From contig CM046836.1 of assembly GCA_025618425.1 (NCBI GenBank), forward strand, positions 28,414,140 through 28,478,139: DNA of 64,000 bases. Reading direction: 5' to 3'. Under the pieces are notes generated by a model. It was not told where the DNA came from and searched no databases. It saw only the letters and a list, made by a program, of their open reading frames with translations. Numbering within the stretch: position 1 is the stretch's first letter; each line of letters begins with the position of its first letter. Shown in pieces: positions 54,895 through 64,000 of this stretch. Made by a program: the position numbers and the translations under genes. Source of the DNA: Heliocidaris tuberculata. Its lineage: Eukaryota; Echinodermata; Echinoidea; Camarodonta; Echinometridae.

Positions 54895-55540
54895 AAATAT
54901 ACTTGATATTAACATTCGTTACTTTTAGCACTCATAATGCTTGTCACACGCACTTTCGATGTCGACACGATATTTTTGCAACTATAGCCAACGCACAGTC
55001 TTTTCTCCAAGACTCCATACGGCTGAAATACGTGTACGTTCTTAATACCAACATAAACCCTAAAATTATGAAATGTATTTGCATATTTAGACCAGATAAG
55101 TGAATATCAGGTGATAGAAAAATATCTGTTTCTCTAGAAGGATGTAACTTTTGCTCAGTTTATGTTTTCTATATAATGTAAAAGCACATTTTATTCGTGC
55201 CCTCTGTGCACGGCAACGGGACGGTAACCGATTGCAGTTCAATGTGTGTACCGGTACCGGTATGTGCAGGACGTGTAACTGTTGGTGTGAGTGGAAAGCT
55301 GCACGTGGTGTGGAGCTATGTACTGTATGTAATTGAATGGGCCCAGTGCTTGTACACGTATAGTGGGCCTTACCCTGTCCCTGAGCTCGGTAGGTGTAGT
55401 AATAGTATACAGGTGCCAGGGAATGAATAGTGCGTGGTGGGCATAAACAAAAAGCAAAAGTTAGAATCTTAATTAGTAAAGATGGCCTAATCATGGAATA
55501 AATCCCCTCTCATTCAGTATGTATCTGTAAGACTGTATGC
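54895..55540. other. Non-coding, no feature assigned
   Basis: Contains GTACCGGTACCGGTATGTGC and other short palindromes but no supported gene. Confidence 0.4.
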
Positions 55541-55546
55541 ACACGT

Positions 55547-56460
55547 GTGTAGCCAGGATGGCTTCCTGAGTGTAAAAAAAAAAAAAAGGGCTATACGCCA
55601 TTTACACAACAGGAAGCCTGGTTTTTTAATCCGCCATTCTAATTGAGCCGATTTGGCAGGCTATGAAAAATGCCCTGAAAAATCCCTTTCCCGTGAACTC
55701 CCGCCCTGGACAGGTTCTTCACCATAGCGTCTCCTCCTAGGGAAACTTTTGGCAACTTTGTGTAAATTTCATACAAAAATTCAGCCCCCCAATGAACAAA
55801 AATAAGCATGAAAATTTTTCGAGAACTCACCAGTGTTTGTGTATCCATGGATCCTCTTGTAATGCAGATTCAAGATGGCGGCTGCGTGCGATGGCGCGCG
55901 CGCTGTCGGCGATGCGACCATAATCGAAACTATACGATGTGTTGCACTGGTGGAGATGTCTGACGAATGCTAAACAAAAAGTCAACGTAGATGGCACTAA
56001 GCCAGTTGAGACCTCAACATTTAGCATTCATGGAAATTGCGTCAGACATCTCCACCACTGCACCACATCGTATAGTTTCGATTATGGTTGCATCGCCAAC
56101 AGCGCGCGTGCCATTGCACGCAGCCGCCATCTTGAATCTGCATTCCAAGAGGATCCATGGATACACAAACACTGGTGAGTTCTCGAAAAATTTTCATGCT
56201 TATTTTTGTTCATTGGGGGGCTGAATTTTAGTAAGAAATTTACACAAAGTTGCCAAAAGTTTCCCTAGGAGGAGACGCTATGGTGAAGAACCTGTCGAAG
56301 GCAGGAGTTAACGGGAAAGGGATTTTCCAGGGCATTTTTCATAGCCTGCCAAATCGGCTCAATTAGAATGGCGGATTAAAAAACCTGGCTTCCTGTAGTG
56401 TAAATGGCGTATAGCCCTTTTTTTTTTTTTTTTACACTCAGGAAGCCATCCTGGCTACAC
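55547..56460. mobile_element. 0.91-kb fold-back element with CpG-rich ATGGCGGC cores
   Basis: GTGTAGCCAGGATGGCTTCC at the left and its complement at the right begin arms of about 430 bp that meet around 55979-56020. Each arm includes GGATCCATGGATACACAAAC, CACTGGTGAGTTCTCGAAAA (donor-like on the strand leaving the centre) and a CpG-rich block with CAAGATGGCGGCTGCG (ATG at 55875; complement at 56128-56130). The arms have diverged by scattered substitutions. No transposase. Confidence 0.9.
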
Positions 56461-56464
56461 GTGT

Positions 56465-57360
56465 GTTATGTCTATTGTCTATTGAGGGGTAATGAAGTCC
56501 CCATAGTAGTGCATGCAATAAACCAATACTGTGTGGAGTGAATGAGAAGGGACCTATTTTACGATATTGCCGTAAAGACTAGACTTGTCAGAGAATAAAA
56601 CTGGAATGTAGTTGTAATCTATTCTATTTCTAGATCTAGTTGTGATGTCTACTAAATTGTAAATTTAGATTCAAAATCTAGAATCCACCTGTAAGATGAG
56701 ACATTATTCATTTGTCACGTTTGTAGATTTACAACAGCACGTTGATTGCTTGATGTTCGAAATTAATTTAGACCACCAAAACAGATCAATTGTGAAATAA
56801 CCATTAAACTCTTATCGACACAATCACAGATACAATCACAGAATACATTATGTAGTGGAAAGTCCTTTAGATTTTAGAAAGGCTGAATTACATGTACGGT
56901 GCTCAAAATTCCAAGTTTGCACAAAAATATGAGAGCCCACATATTTTGTTCAAAATTCTAGACAGTTCAATGTAGCAAACTGTTACCCATCTGTTATTCT
57001 GTAATTTGTGTTGTAATCATATCCAAAATACGTAGCAAATTGCTATGCTATACCAAGTGAATTATTCCATGTAGACATTATGATTATGAGAAACATGGTC
57101 TACAAATTTGCCCTGAAACTGAATCTTACAGAGTCTCTAGGAAATCACTTGATCATTAACTTGCTTTTTTCATTTCATACTTATCAAAGCAGAATATTTT
57201 ATTTCAAATCCCTTCCCCAAAATTAAAAGAGACCAAGAAGAAATGCAGAAATTGTGAAGAAAAAACGCATAGAAAGTCGTCAGAACTAAAACCAGAAATT
57301 GTGATACATGCAGGCTACATGGGCCAGGCATCTTTGCCGTAAGGTGCTGAAGATGCTCTG
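56465..57360. other. Intergenic, no gene seen
   Basis: AT-rich spacer between the fold-back element and the RPSA 5' region. No motif or frame supported. Confidence 0.45.
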
Positions 57361-57364
57361 CCCA

Positions 57365-57557
57365 CCTTATAGGGTACCGAAGTGCTGATGTCATATTCGC
57401 TCGTCGTCCAGGATACTGGTTCCAAACAAAAGAGCCCGTGCATGAGGTCTACCACGAAATCATTCAAGCAACGGGCTGGAGCAGGGCAATTTAATTTTAT
57501 TTAACCAGCAACCTGGACAACTTGGCCGGTATGACGTCACACTTCGGTACTCTATGG
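57365..57557. repeat. Inverted repeat (possible MITE) just upstream of RPSA
   Basis: ATAGGGTACCGAAGTGCTGA near 57369 and TGACGTCACACTTCGGTACT near 57534 are imperfect inverted copies about 190 bp apart end to end. The region could alternatively hold the RPSA promoter and non-coding first exon; TGACGTCA is a CRE-type palindrome. Confidence 0.55.
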
Positions 57558-57610
57558 AAAATCTGAAACTAAAGAACTCCCAAACTTATTTATGCTGTTT
57601 GAACCCACAG

Positions 57611-57644
57611 GTTGATCACCATCGTTTACCAGATCAGCAGCAAC
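57611..57644 (+). promoter_or_regulatory. RPSA: RPSA 5' UTR portion of first coding exon
   Basis: Acceptor GAACCCACAG ends at 57610; 34 nt of leader precede ATG 57645 (CAACATGTCC). A separate non-coding first exon upstream is expected for this gene but not identified. Confidence 0.6.
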
Positions 57645-57777
57645 ATGTCCGGAGGTTTGGAATGTCTCGCCCTCAAGGAGGATGACGTGCAGAAGTTTCT
57701 CGCCAGTGGAGCTCACATCGGCTCCAGCAACCTGGACTACCAGATGACCCAGTACATCTACAAGCGTAAACCAGATG
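57645..57777 (+). CDS. RPSA: RPSA coding exon 1 (aa 1-45)
   Basis: [20 protein letters not shown] ... YIYKRKPDG; donor GTAAGA, splits the Gly codon. Confidence 0.95.
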
Positions 57778-60700
57778 GTAAGAGACTATTGTAAACTAGA
57801 ATACTGTTTGACGTGAAACTTTTATGAATCGTAAGCAACAGAAATTTTGTGAATCTTGAACAAGAGGAATATTCATGAATCACAAAAATTCAGTTTTGTG
57901 TCAGTTGTATATCAGATTAATGTTAAAGAATTATGAATGTTTGAAAACCGAGATCTCAAAGTTATGGCCACCTTCAATAAGCAGAATGTTTATATTTATT
58001 TCATCCCGAAAAACTAACTTATACAGTGGAAACTCAGTATAAAGAGATCTGATATAACAATATTCCTGATATAACAAGGTAGTAATCCGGTCCCAGCTCT
58101 TACATTCTATTGTTTTTTAATTCTGATATAACGAGATTCCTGCTATTACAAGGTAATTTCAATGGTCCCAAGGACCTCGTCGTACTGAGTTTCAACTGTA
58201 ATACCTTTTTTCCCTTGTGGGTGGAAGTTGAAAAAAAATTGCAACAGAGAATGATACGAAAACAGTTGTCTGAATGAAAAAATGACTTTGAGATGATTGG
58301 AAATTTGTTGAAAGTTATCCTAGAATAAATCAACAGCATGGTCAAATCTGCAATGAAACATTCTCATAAAAGTGATCACAATTCACAAGTAATAAACATT
58401 TATAACATATCTATAGAATTTATTTTGCTTCTACGCCTGCTAAAATTGCTGTTATTCTGTTAATACTTGCAGAAACTTATCATTGTTAATTGCCCTGCAA
58501 CCTCTCATTTTTTTTGGGGGGGGGGATGCTTATTAAAATATTTCTGATTTGAAAAAAAAATCCTGAGAAATATATGAAGAATTCAAGGGCCTTTTGGAGG
58601 ATTGTGGGGGCCATTCTGTAGGTCCTCTGGAAAAAATCATCTGCAGCCTCTATGTGATTTGAGTGCTTTCCCCCTCTATGTGAGACCATCATCCTTGATT
58701 TGAGTGTGTTGCTAGTTTCACTTATGTTGAGACAACGAAGGAGCATTCATATGTAGGGCTGCATTAAATCACTGTTTAAATAGAAAAGAAGACTAAACAA
58801 ATGTTAGATTCAATTGACTTTTGTTATTATAAGGGTATTTACATATTTTTAATGGATGATGAAACCGGGGTTATTCATGAATTATATTTGTTTTTTGTCG
58901 TGACAGGGACTTACATCATCAATCTAAGGAAGACATGGGAGAAGCTTCTGATGGCTGCTCGTATCATCGTAGCTATTGAGAACCCTGCTGATGTCTGTGT
59001 CATCTCATCTCGACCATACGGTCAGGTAAGGTACTTGATTTCCCTCGCTGAGAACAGATGAAATTCTCTCTTTGTAGCTGCTGTTAAATCAAGTTCATCA
59101 GTTATACACATGGGTAATGCATTGAGAGTGATAGCAGACAGTAAGGAAATTTCTCATATTTCAAATTCCTGATTAATAAAACTTAGTAATCTCATTGAGC
59201 CTCATTCTACAAACTTATGACAAACACCAAGACCTCAGGCTAACTCCTGTGCTAAATTTGATTCTAGACCGAGTTTAAATTGAGTTTAAACCTAGCAGAA
59301 TATAAGCCATTATGGATAATCCTTCATGTGGCCGTGATATCGTGTATTTCAACTTTCCATATGTTTCATGTTTCCAGCGTGCTGTACTCAAGTTCGCCGC
59401 CCACACTGGTGCCACACCCGTTGCCGGCCGCTACACCCCCGGTACCTTCACCAATCAGATTCAGGCTGCCTTCCGTGAGCCCCGTATCTTGATCGTGACC
59501 GACCCCCGCTCCGACCATCAGCCGGTCACTGAGGCTTCCTATGTCAACATCCCAGTCATTGCCCTGTGCAACACTGACTCGCCTCTTCGCTGTGTGGATG
59601 TCGCCATCCCATGCAACAACAAGGTAAGACAGTCAAAGTCGAGTTTGTCACCAAAACTGTAAAATTGTTGATTTATTCCCCATTTTGTGATATGTACTTC
59701 AAATTTTTGAAATGCCATTGTGCATTTTTAGCTCATCCGGCCCGAATGGGCAGATGAGCTTATGCCGTGGCGAGGCGTCCGTCGTCCGTCCGTCCGTCCG
59801 TCCGTCCGTCCGTCCCATTTCTTACCCGATTTTAATTCCGTTTGCTTTATATGATAGCACTAGGTGGGGGATTCGAAACTTCTACACAGAATTTTGAAAC
59901 TCATTAAATATGCTAATTTATGCGCATTTCTCAAAAATCACAAAAATTGCTTCTCCTTCCTCATTTATTGACCGATTTCGATTTTTTTTGTTCCATCTGA
60001 AAGACTTTCATGAGGTTCATTGAACTTCTACACAGAATTTTGAAATTTTGTCTACAAAATTAATTATGCTAATTTATGCGATATTTATTCAAAAATCACA
60101 AAAATTGCTTCTTCCTCATTTATTGACCGATTTCGATTTTTTTTTTCCATCTGAAAGACTTTCATGAGGTTCATTGAACTTCTACTCGGAAATTTGAAAT
60201 TTTGTCTAGAAAATTATTTATGCTAATTTATGCGAAATTTATTAAAAAGATCACAAAAATGGCTTCTTCCTCATTTATTGACCGATTTCGATTTTTTTTT
60301 TTTGTTCCATTTGAAAGACTTTCATGAGGTTTATTAAACTTCTACTCGGAATTTTAAAATTTTGTCTAGAAAATAATTTATGCTAATTATTTATGCAAAT
60401 TTATGCAAAATTTATTAAAACATCACAAAAATTGCTTCTTCTTCCTCATTTATTGACTGATTTTGATTTTTTTTCTTCCATCTAAAAGACTTTCATGAAG
60501 TTCATTGAACTTCTTCATGGAATTTTGAAATTTTGTCTAGAAAATTATTTATGCTAATTTATGCGAAATTTATTACAAAATCACAAAACTTGCTTCTTCT
60601 TCCTCATTTATTGAGGAAGACTTTCATGAGGTTCATTGAACTTCTACTCAGAATTTTGAAATTTTATCTAGAAAATTATTTATGGTAATTTATACAAAAT

Positions 60701-62767
60701 TTATTACAAAATCAAAAAAATTGCTTCTTCTTGAATGAGTCAGTTGATTCATATGGCACCTTTCATGATGCACTCTTTATTGTATTACACAATAATGAGT
60801 TTTGGCATAGCACCCATCGCTGTGTGTGGTACTACTCCTGAGGCTGAGTTCTACAGGCTGCAATAGAGAAGTAGTTCACCCTTTCGGCCCTAGTTAGCTC
60901 ATCCGGCCCGAATGGGCAGATGAGCTTATGCCATGGCGAGGCGTCCGTCGTCCGTCCGTCCGTCTGTCCGTCCGTCCGTCCTTCGTCCCGTCCGTCCACA
61001 ATTTCAAAATGCTTCTTCTTCGCCATTTCTTACCCGATTTTAATTCCATTTGCTTTATATGATAGCACTAGGTGGGGGATTCGAAACTTCTACACAGAAT
61101 TTTGAAACTCATTAAATATGCTAATTTATGCGCATTTTTCGAAAATCGCAAAAATCGCTTCTTCTTCATTTATTGACCGATTTTGATTTTTTTTGTTCCA
61201 TCTGAAAGACTTTCACGAGGTTCATTGAACTTCTACACAGAATTTTGAAATTTTGTCTAGAAAATTATTTATGCTAATTTATGCAAAATTAATTAAAAAT
61301 CACGAAAATTGCTTCTTCTTCCTCATTTATTGACCAATTTTGATTTTTTTTTGTTCCATCTGAAAGACTTTCATGAGGTTCATTGAATTTCTTCACAGAA
61401 TTTTGAATTTTTGTGTAGAAAATTATTTATGCTAATTTATGTGAACAAATTGCGTGAATTTCTTTGCTGGATGCCGGATGAGCGCCACATCATTGATGTG
61501 CTAGTTTATGTTTTCGAATTGTATGGTTTCTTTTTACAACAGGAAATAATTTCAATTATTGTACACTATTCCTTCTAGCAATCCTGTGATGTACTTGTCT
61601 TGTGGAGCTATTTGTTATGATGTCTCTAATTATTAAATGACTAATGATTAAATGCTTCTCTCACGCTCTCTCTCTCTTTTCTATGAGAGCAATCCTTCAA
61701 TAGACCGCTTCTGTAATGTATACAAATTTATGCACGTAATTCTCTGAGCACCTAGTGACAAGCTATTCCATTAACCTGCTTTTTATAAATGAGCCTCAAT
61801 GCTTGGAATCCAGTTTGCATACATTATCTGTTGCTATGTCCGGCAAGCTTTCAGGTTGTCAAGAACAACCTTTGTTTGAAAGGTGTGTATAAAGTTTGCA
61901 TACATTACCGAAGCGGTCTATTGGTTTGATGTGGTAGATGAGGTACTTACTGTATAAGCTGTTTTTTTCGCGTACAGATATTTTCGCGATTTTGGACTAG
62001 GTAGGGAAATTCGCGAGGGTTTAATTTCGCGATTTTTGTGATGTCTTTGTTACTATAAACAGCCATATATTGAAGTGGAAATTTTCGCGAGGACCGACTC
62101 GCGAAAATCGCGAAAATAAAACCATCGCGAAAATAACCACTTATACAGTACTACGTCTACGTAAAGCTATCAGTAAAGCTATCAGTCATGTCACTAATGA
62201 TTAAATGACTGATGATAAACACTGTCCTCTCTCTCTTTCTCTCCTATAAGAGCGTCCATTCAATAGACCTGTTCACAAAGTTATTCAAATTTATGGATGT
62301 TTCTTTCCTGGGGACCTAGTAACAAGGTATTCCATTAACCTGTCATTAATGAATGAACTTCAATACTTGGAATCGAGTTTGCATACATTACTTGTTGCCA
62401 TGTCTGACAAGCCTCTGACAAGCTTGCAGGTTTTTAAGAACAACCTTTGTTTTAAAAGTATGCCTAAAATTATTTGAATATATATTTGAACAGGTCAATT
62501 GGTTTGATGTGGTGGATGTTGTCCTGTGAAGTACTCCGTCTTCATGGAGCTATCAGTCGTGATGTGACTAGTGATGAAATGACTGATGATATATACTGTC
62601 CCCCCTCTCTCTCTCTCTTTCTCTCTTTCTCCTATCAGAGCATCCATTCAATTGGTTTGATGTGGTGGATGTTGTCCCGTGAGGTACTCCGTCTTCGTGG
62701 AGCGATCAGTCGTGATGTCACTTGGGAGATCATGTGTGATCTCTACTTCTTCAGGGACCCAGAAGAG
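57645..62767 (+). CDS. RPSA: RPSA, 40S ribosomal protein SA, gene span (first 209 codons; 3' end outside window)
   Basis: Component of the small ribosomal subunit (uS2 family), also known as the 37/67-kDa laminin receptor precursor. Four coding exons (57645-57777, 58907-59025, 59378-59623, 62639-62767) join in phase to 209 codons covering the globular uS2 domain: [90 protein letters not shown]. Family members add an acidic C-terminal tail with E/D-W-(S/T) repeats; the exon(s) for it are not visible between the donor at 62768 and 64000. Intron 4 (3 kb) holds a Helitron-like repeat and broken copies of the next exon. Confidence 0.96.
58024..58198. mobile_element. pogo/Tigger-like MITE in RPSA intron
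   Basis: CAGTGGAAACTCAGTATAA left and TACTGAGTTTCAACTG right, flanked by TA on both sides (58022-58023, 58199-58200). 175 bp; interior has GATATAAC repeats and GGTCCCAAGGACC. Confidence 0.85.
58907..59025 (+). CDS. RPSA: RPSA coding exon 2 (aa 45-84)
   Basis: [20 protein letters not shown] ... [11 protein letters not shown]; acceptor CGTGACAG, donor GTAAGG. Confidence 0.96.
59378..59623 (+). CDS. RPSA: RPSA coding exon 3 (aa 85-166)
   Basis: [20 protein letters not shown] ... [13 protein letters not shown]; acceptor TTTCCAG, donor GTAAGA. GC-rich and codon-biased relative to the introns, as expected for a highly expressed gene. Confidence 0.97.
59729..61503 (+). mobile_element. Helitron-like (HINE/Helentron-type) candidate in RPSA intron 3-4, with nested second copy
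   Basis: The left part starts with the hairpin AGCTCATCCGGCCCGAATGG...AGATGAGCT, followed by GCCGTGGCGAGGCGTCCGTC and a (GTCC)n tract (59789-59815). A second start occurs at 60896. The right end reads GCCGGATGAGC, then hairpin CACATCATTGATGTG immediately followed by CTAG and T, the classic Helitron 3' terminus. Between them are ~155-bp monomers. No Rep/helicase is present, so it would be non-autonomous. Confidence 0.65.
59930..60730. repeat. Tandem ~155-bp monomers (about five)
   Basis: Each unit has AAAATTGCTTCTTC, CCTCATTTATTGACCGATTT, CTGAAAGACTTTCATGAGGT, TTGAACTTCT, GAAATTTTGTCTAGAAAATT and TTATGCTAATTTATGC. About 1.5 further units occur at 61130-61445. Confidence 0.92.
61702..61919. 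mobile_element. MITE in exon-copy 1
   Basis: AGACCGCTTC...GAAGCGGTCT ends. Removing it joins CAAT to TTGG as in the functional exon, with AT duplicated. Confidence 0.78.
61948..62150. mobile_element. MITE, TACTGTATAAG termini, in exon-copy 1
   Basis: TACTGTATAAG(C)TG...TTTTCGCG at the left and CGCGAAAATAACCACTTATA then CAGTA at the right are inverted, with many TTCGCGA motifs inside. It splits the EVLRLR codons of the decayed exon copy. Confidence 0.85.
62265..62497. mobile_element. MITE in exon-copy 2, same position as in copy 1
   Basis: AGACCTGTTC...GAACAGGTCA ends; the interior is alignable with 61702-61919 (CATTAACCTG, GTTTGCATACATTA, AAGAACAACCTTTGTTT). Confidence 0.8.
62639..62767 (+). 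CDS. RPSA: RPSA coding exon 4 (aa 167-209)
   Basis: [20 protein letters not shown] ... [12 protein letters not shown]; acceptor TCTCCTATCAG after a CT-rich tract, donor GTAACC. The only intact member of the local three-copy set. Confidence 0.96.
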
Positions 62768-63520
62768 GTAACCTTCAAAACCTTTCCTAACTTATTAAAT
62801 GGACACACCTTTCAGTTATCGAGTTAGCTTAACCCTTTTGTGACCGCATTCTTTCACAGAGTCCGACCCTGGCTTAGCGGAAGGTTTTCATTGTCAAACA
62901 CACCGAGCCACCTTCCAATGTTTATGTCGAAATTTACCATTTCCACTTCATTATTTCCAAATAACTTTCACACAAAACATGTTCATCATAATATCAGCTT
63001 TCATTTCGTACCTCATTTCATACATATTTCCGAAAAATAAGGTTAGGGAAAGGAAAATAATCCATCAATTTCAACTCGCTCAGCGAGAATTTTACGAGTC
63101 AATGGGATATGTGTACAATCGCACATTTGCGCTTCGAAGCTCGCACCGCGTGTTCAGCGATGTCTCATCACAAAAGCTGCATGTAGATTGTACGTTGAAG
63201 TCAGATGCAGCACTCGGTCAGAGTGCGCGATGACGTCACCCGTATTCACACTCTGTATGTACATGGATAACGGAGCATCGCGCTACTCTTCGCACTTACC
63301 TCTCCTCAACAATGCTTTTCCCCTGGATTTCTCTCTCTTTCTCAACTAACTTATTGCCATTTTCACTCGATCTCATTCACACAGGTCATAAATTGTCCTT
63401 TTATTTTCTGTTCTGATAATGACAATAAGAATAGATGTAGAGGCTAAGAGGCCCATATTCTTTTATTGGATCGTCATTTTTTTTCTTCAAACCTTCACAT
63501 TTTGTCAATCGTAGTTGGGT
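62768..63520 (+). other. RPSA intron 4 or 3' flank, no exon found
   Basis: No acidic EW-repeat coding sequence is visible. Moderately CpG-containing DNA around 63060-63290; otherwise AT-rich. Confidence 0.5.
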
Positions 63521-63739
63521 ACGTGCCCCCAAATAAAGTCGAGTGAATAATGAAAATCAGTGGCAGAAAAGGAGGTCCTGGGGTAGATAATCCTAGGACC
63601 ATTTGTTTATTCATTATTATTTCTTCTATATACTATTTCATAAATTTCTCTTGTCAGTATTTCGGAACTTTGTTGGGCCGAGTTGGAGGTAGGAGCTTCC
63701 CTCTCAGTTGTGGGGACGTACCACTGCCCCCGATTTTTT

Positions 63740-63803
63740 TTCTTTTTCTTTTTTTTTTTTGCTGATCCCCTCCCCCCCCCCCCCCCCCCCACCCTCCCAC
63801 CCC
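63740..63803. repeat. Poly-T/poly-C low-complexity tract
   Basis: T-rich then a long C run; similar tracts accompany the hAT-like elements elsewhere, but no terminus is identifiable here. Confidence 0.7.
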
Positions 63804-63890
63804 CGTGAAATTGATAGCCTTGATCCAAGTTTTTTTTTCCATGGAAGGGGATTTCATATTATGCCCTTTCTATTCAACTTCTTATTTTTG

Positions 63891-64000
63891 TCTCGCCTGC
63901 GTAAGCAAAAAGCGAGACATAGGCGCCGCTTTTCCGACGGCTGCGGCGACGGCGTCAACAATTTTGGAAATGCTCTCATTTCAAAAGTATATGTTCGATT
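63891..64000. mobile_element. Start of a dispersed repeat, cut by window edge
   Basis: TGTCTCGCCTGCGTAAGCAA...GCGAGACATAGGC forms a terminal hairpin followed by CGGCTGCGGCGACGGCGTCA, in the same style as the start of the Helitron-like repeat at 59729. Confidence 0.5.

Larger units (their letters stand above)
61640..62625 (+). repeat. Two decayed tandem copies of the RPSA exon 4 region
   Basis: Unit 1 (about 61640-62185) and unit 2 (about 62186-62600) repeat the (CT)n tract, the splice-acceptor area and the start of the next exon. Both hold TTGGTTTGATGTGGT; unit 2 decodes as [20 protein letters not shown] then RDVTSDE; unit 1 has an in-frame TAG and a MITE. Neither joins to the rest of the gene. 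Confidence 0.88.

Noticed and set aside
55087..55494. 135-codon minus-strand frame
   Set aside because: No recognisable domain, several overlapping frames of equal quality, no splice or promoter support.
57365..57557. RPSA non-coding first exon and core promoter
   Set aside because: The position is right and a CRE-like TGACGTCA is present, but the inverted repeat explains the sequence equally well and I see no pyrimidine-rich start typical of ribosomal protein genes.
59040..59370. Intronic snoRNA, as in vertebrate RPSA introns
   Set aside because: I could not find convincing paired C/D boxes or H/ACA hairpins by eye; a dedicated snoRNA scan would be needed to decide.
62474..62827. Single 117-codon RPSA-like frame
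   Set aside because: It runs through a decayed exon copy, the intron tract and the true exon. Splicing at TCTCCTATCAG gives the correct phase and protein.

Overview
This is animal nuclear DNA: intron-rich, AT-rich, packed with small transposons, and carrying two genes conserved across metazoans. The mixture of repeats (hAT-, piggyBac-, Tc1/mariner- and Harbinger-like miniature elements, L2-like and RNase H-bearing LINEs, a tRNA-type SINE, long fold-back elements, homopolymer G/C tracts) suggests an invertebrate deuterostome, most likely an echinoderm such as a sea urchin. That assignment is inference from repeat style and protein similarity, not proof. || Layout. 1-4,870: repeat-rich flank. 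A hAT-like element at about 549-2,791 is split by two further hAT-like miniature elements with perfect 8-bp target duplications; a ~30-bp minisatellite follows. 4,872-33,425 (+): a PDXDC1 orthologue (pyridoxal-dependent decarboxylase domain-containing protein 1). I resolve 23 coding exons whose phases all agree and sum to 2,613 nt (870 codons plus stop), and an alternative last exon at 36,790-36,868. Its intron 1 holds an antisense LINE with an RNase H domain (6,392-about 10,835), a SINE and several MITEs. 33,426-44,600: 3' UTR and intergenic DNA with tandem repeats, palindromes and TTAA-flanked elements. 44,609-46,090 (-): a single-exon two-pass membrane protein of unknown function with a duplicated tail carrying two PPxY motifs. 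46,100-57,600: repeat desert, including a 2.5-kb element, a 1.5-kb and a 0.9-kb fold-back element, an L2-like LINE split by two insertions, and large trinucleotide arrays. 57,645-beyond 62,767 (+): the first four coding exons of RPSA (40S ribosomal protein SA / laminin receptor), 209 codons; the acidic C-terminal tail is not found before the window ends. || How the parts relate. The two conserved genes are unrelated housekeeping-type genes. What links them is a structural habit: in both, pieces of coding exons have been tandemly copied into the neighbouring intron (PDXDC1 exons 12, 16 and 18; RPSA exon 5) and have decayed there. In RPSA the copies also carry transposon insertions absent from the working exon. 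The window is also a good record of transposon insertion order, with nested elements and one paralogous empty site. The PDXDC1 protein keeps the decarboxylase fold signature but lacks the residues that normally bind the cofactor. No CRISPR, operon or prokaryotic feature is present, and I found no convincing intact tRNA, rRNA or snoRNA gene.
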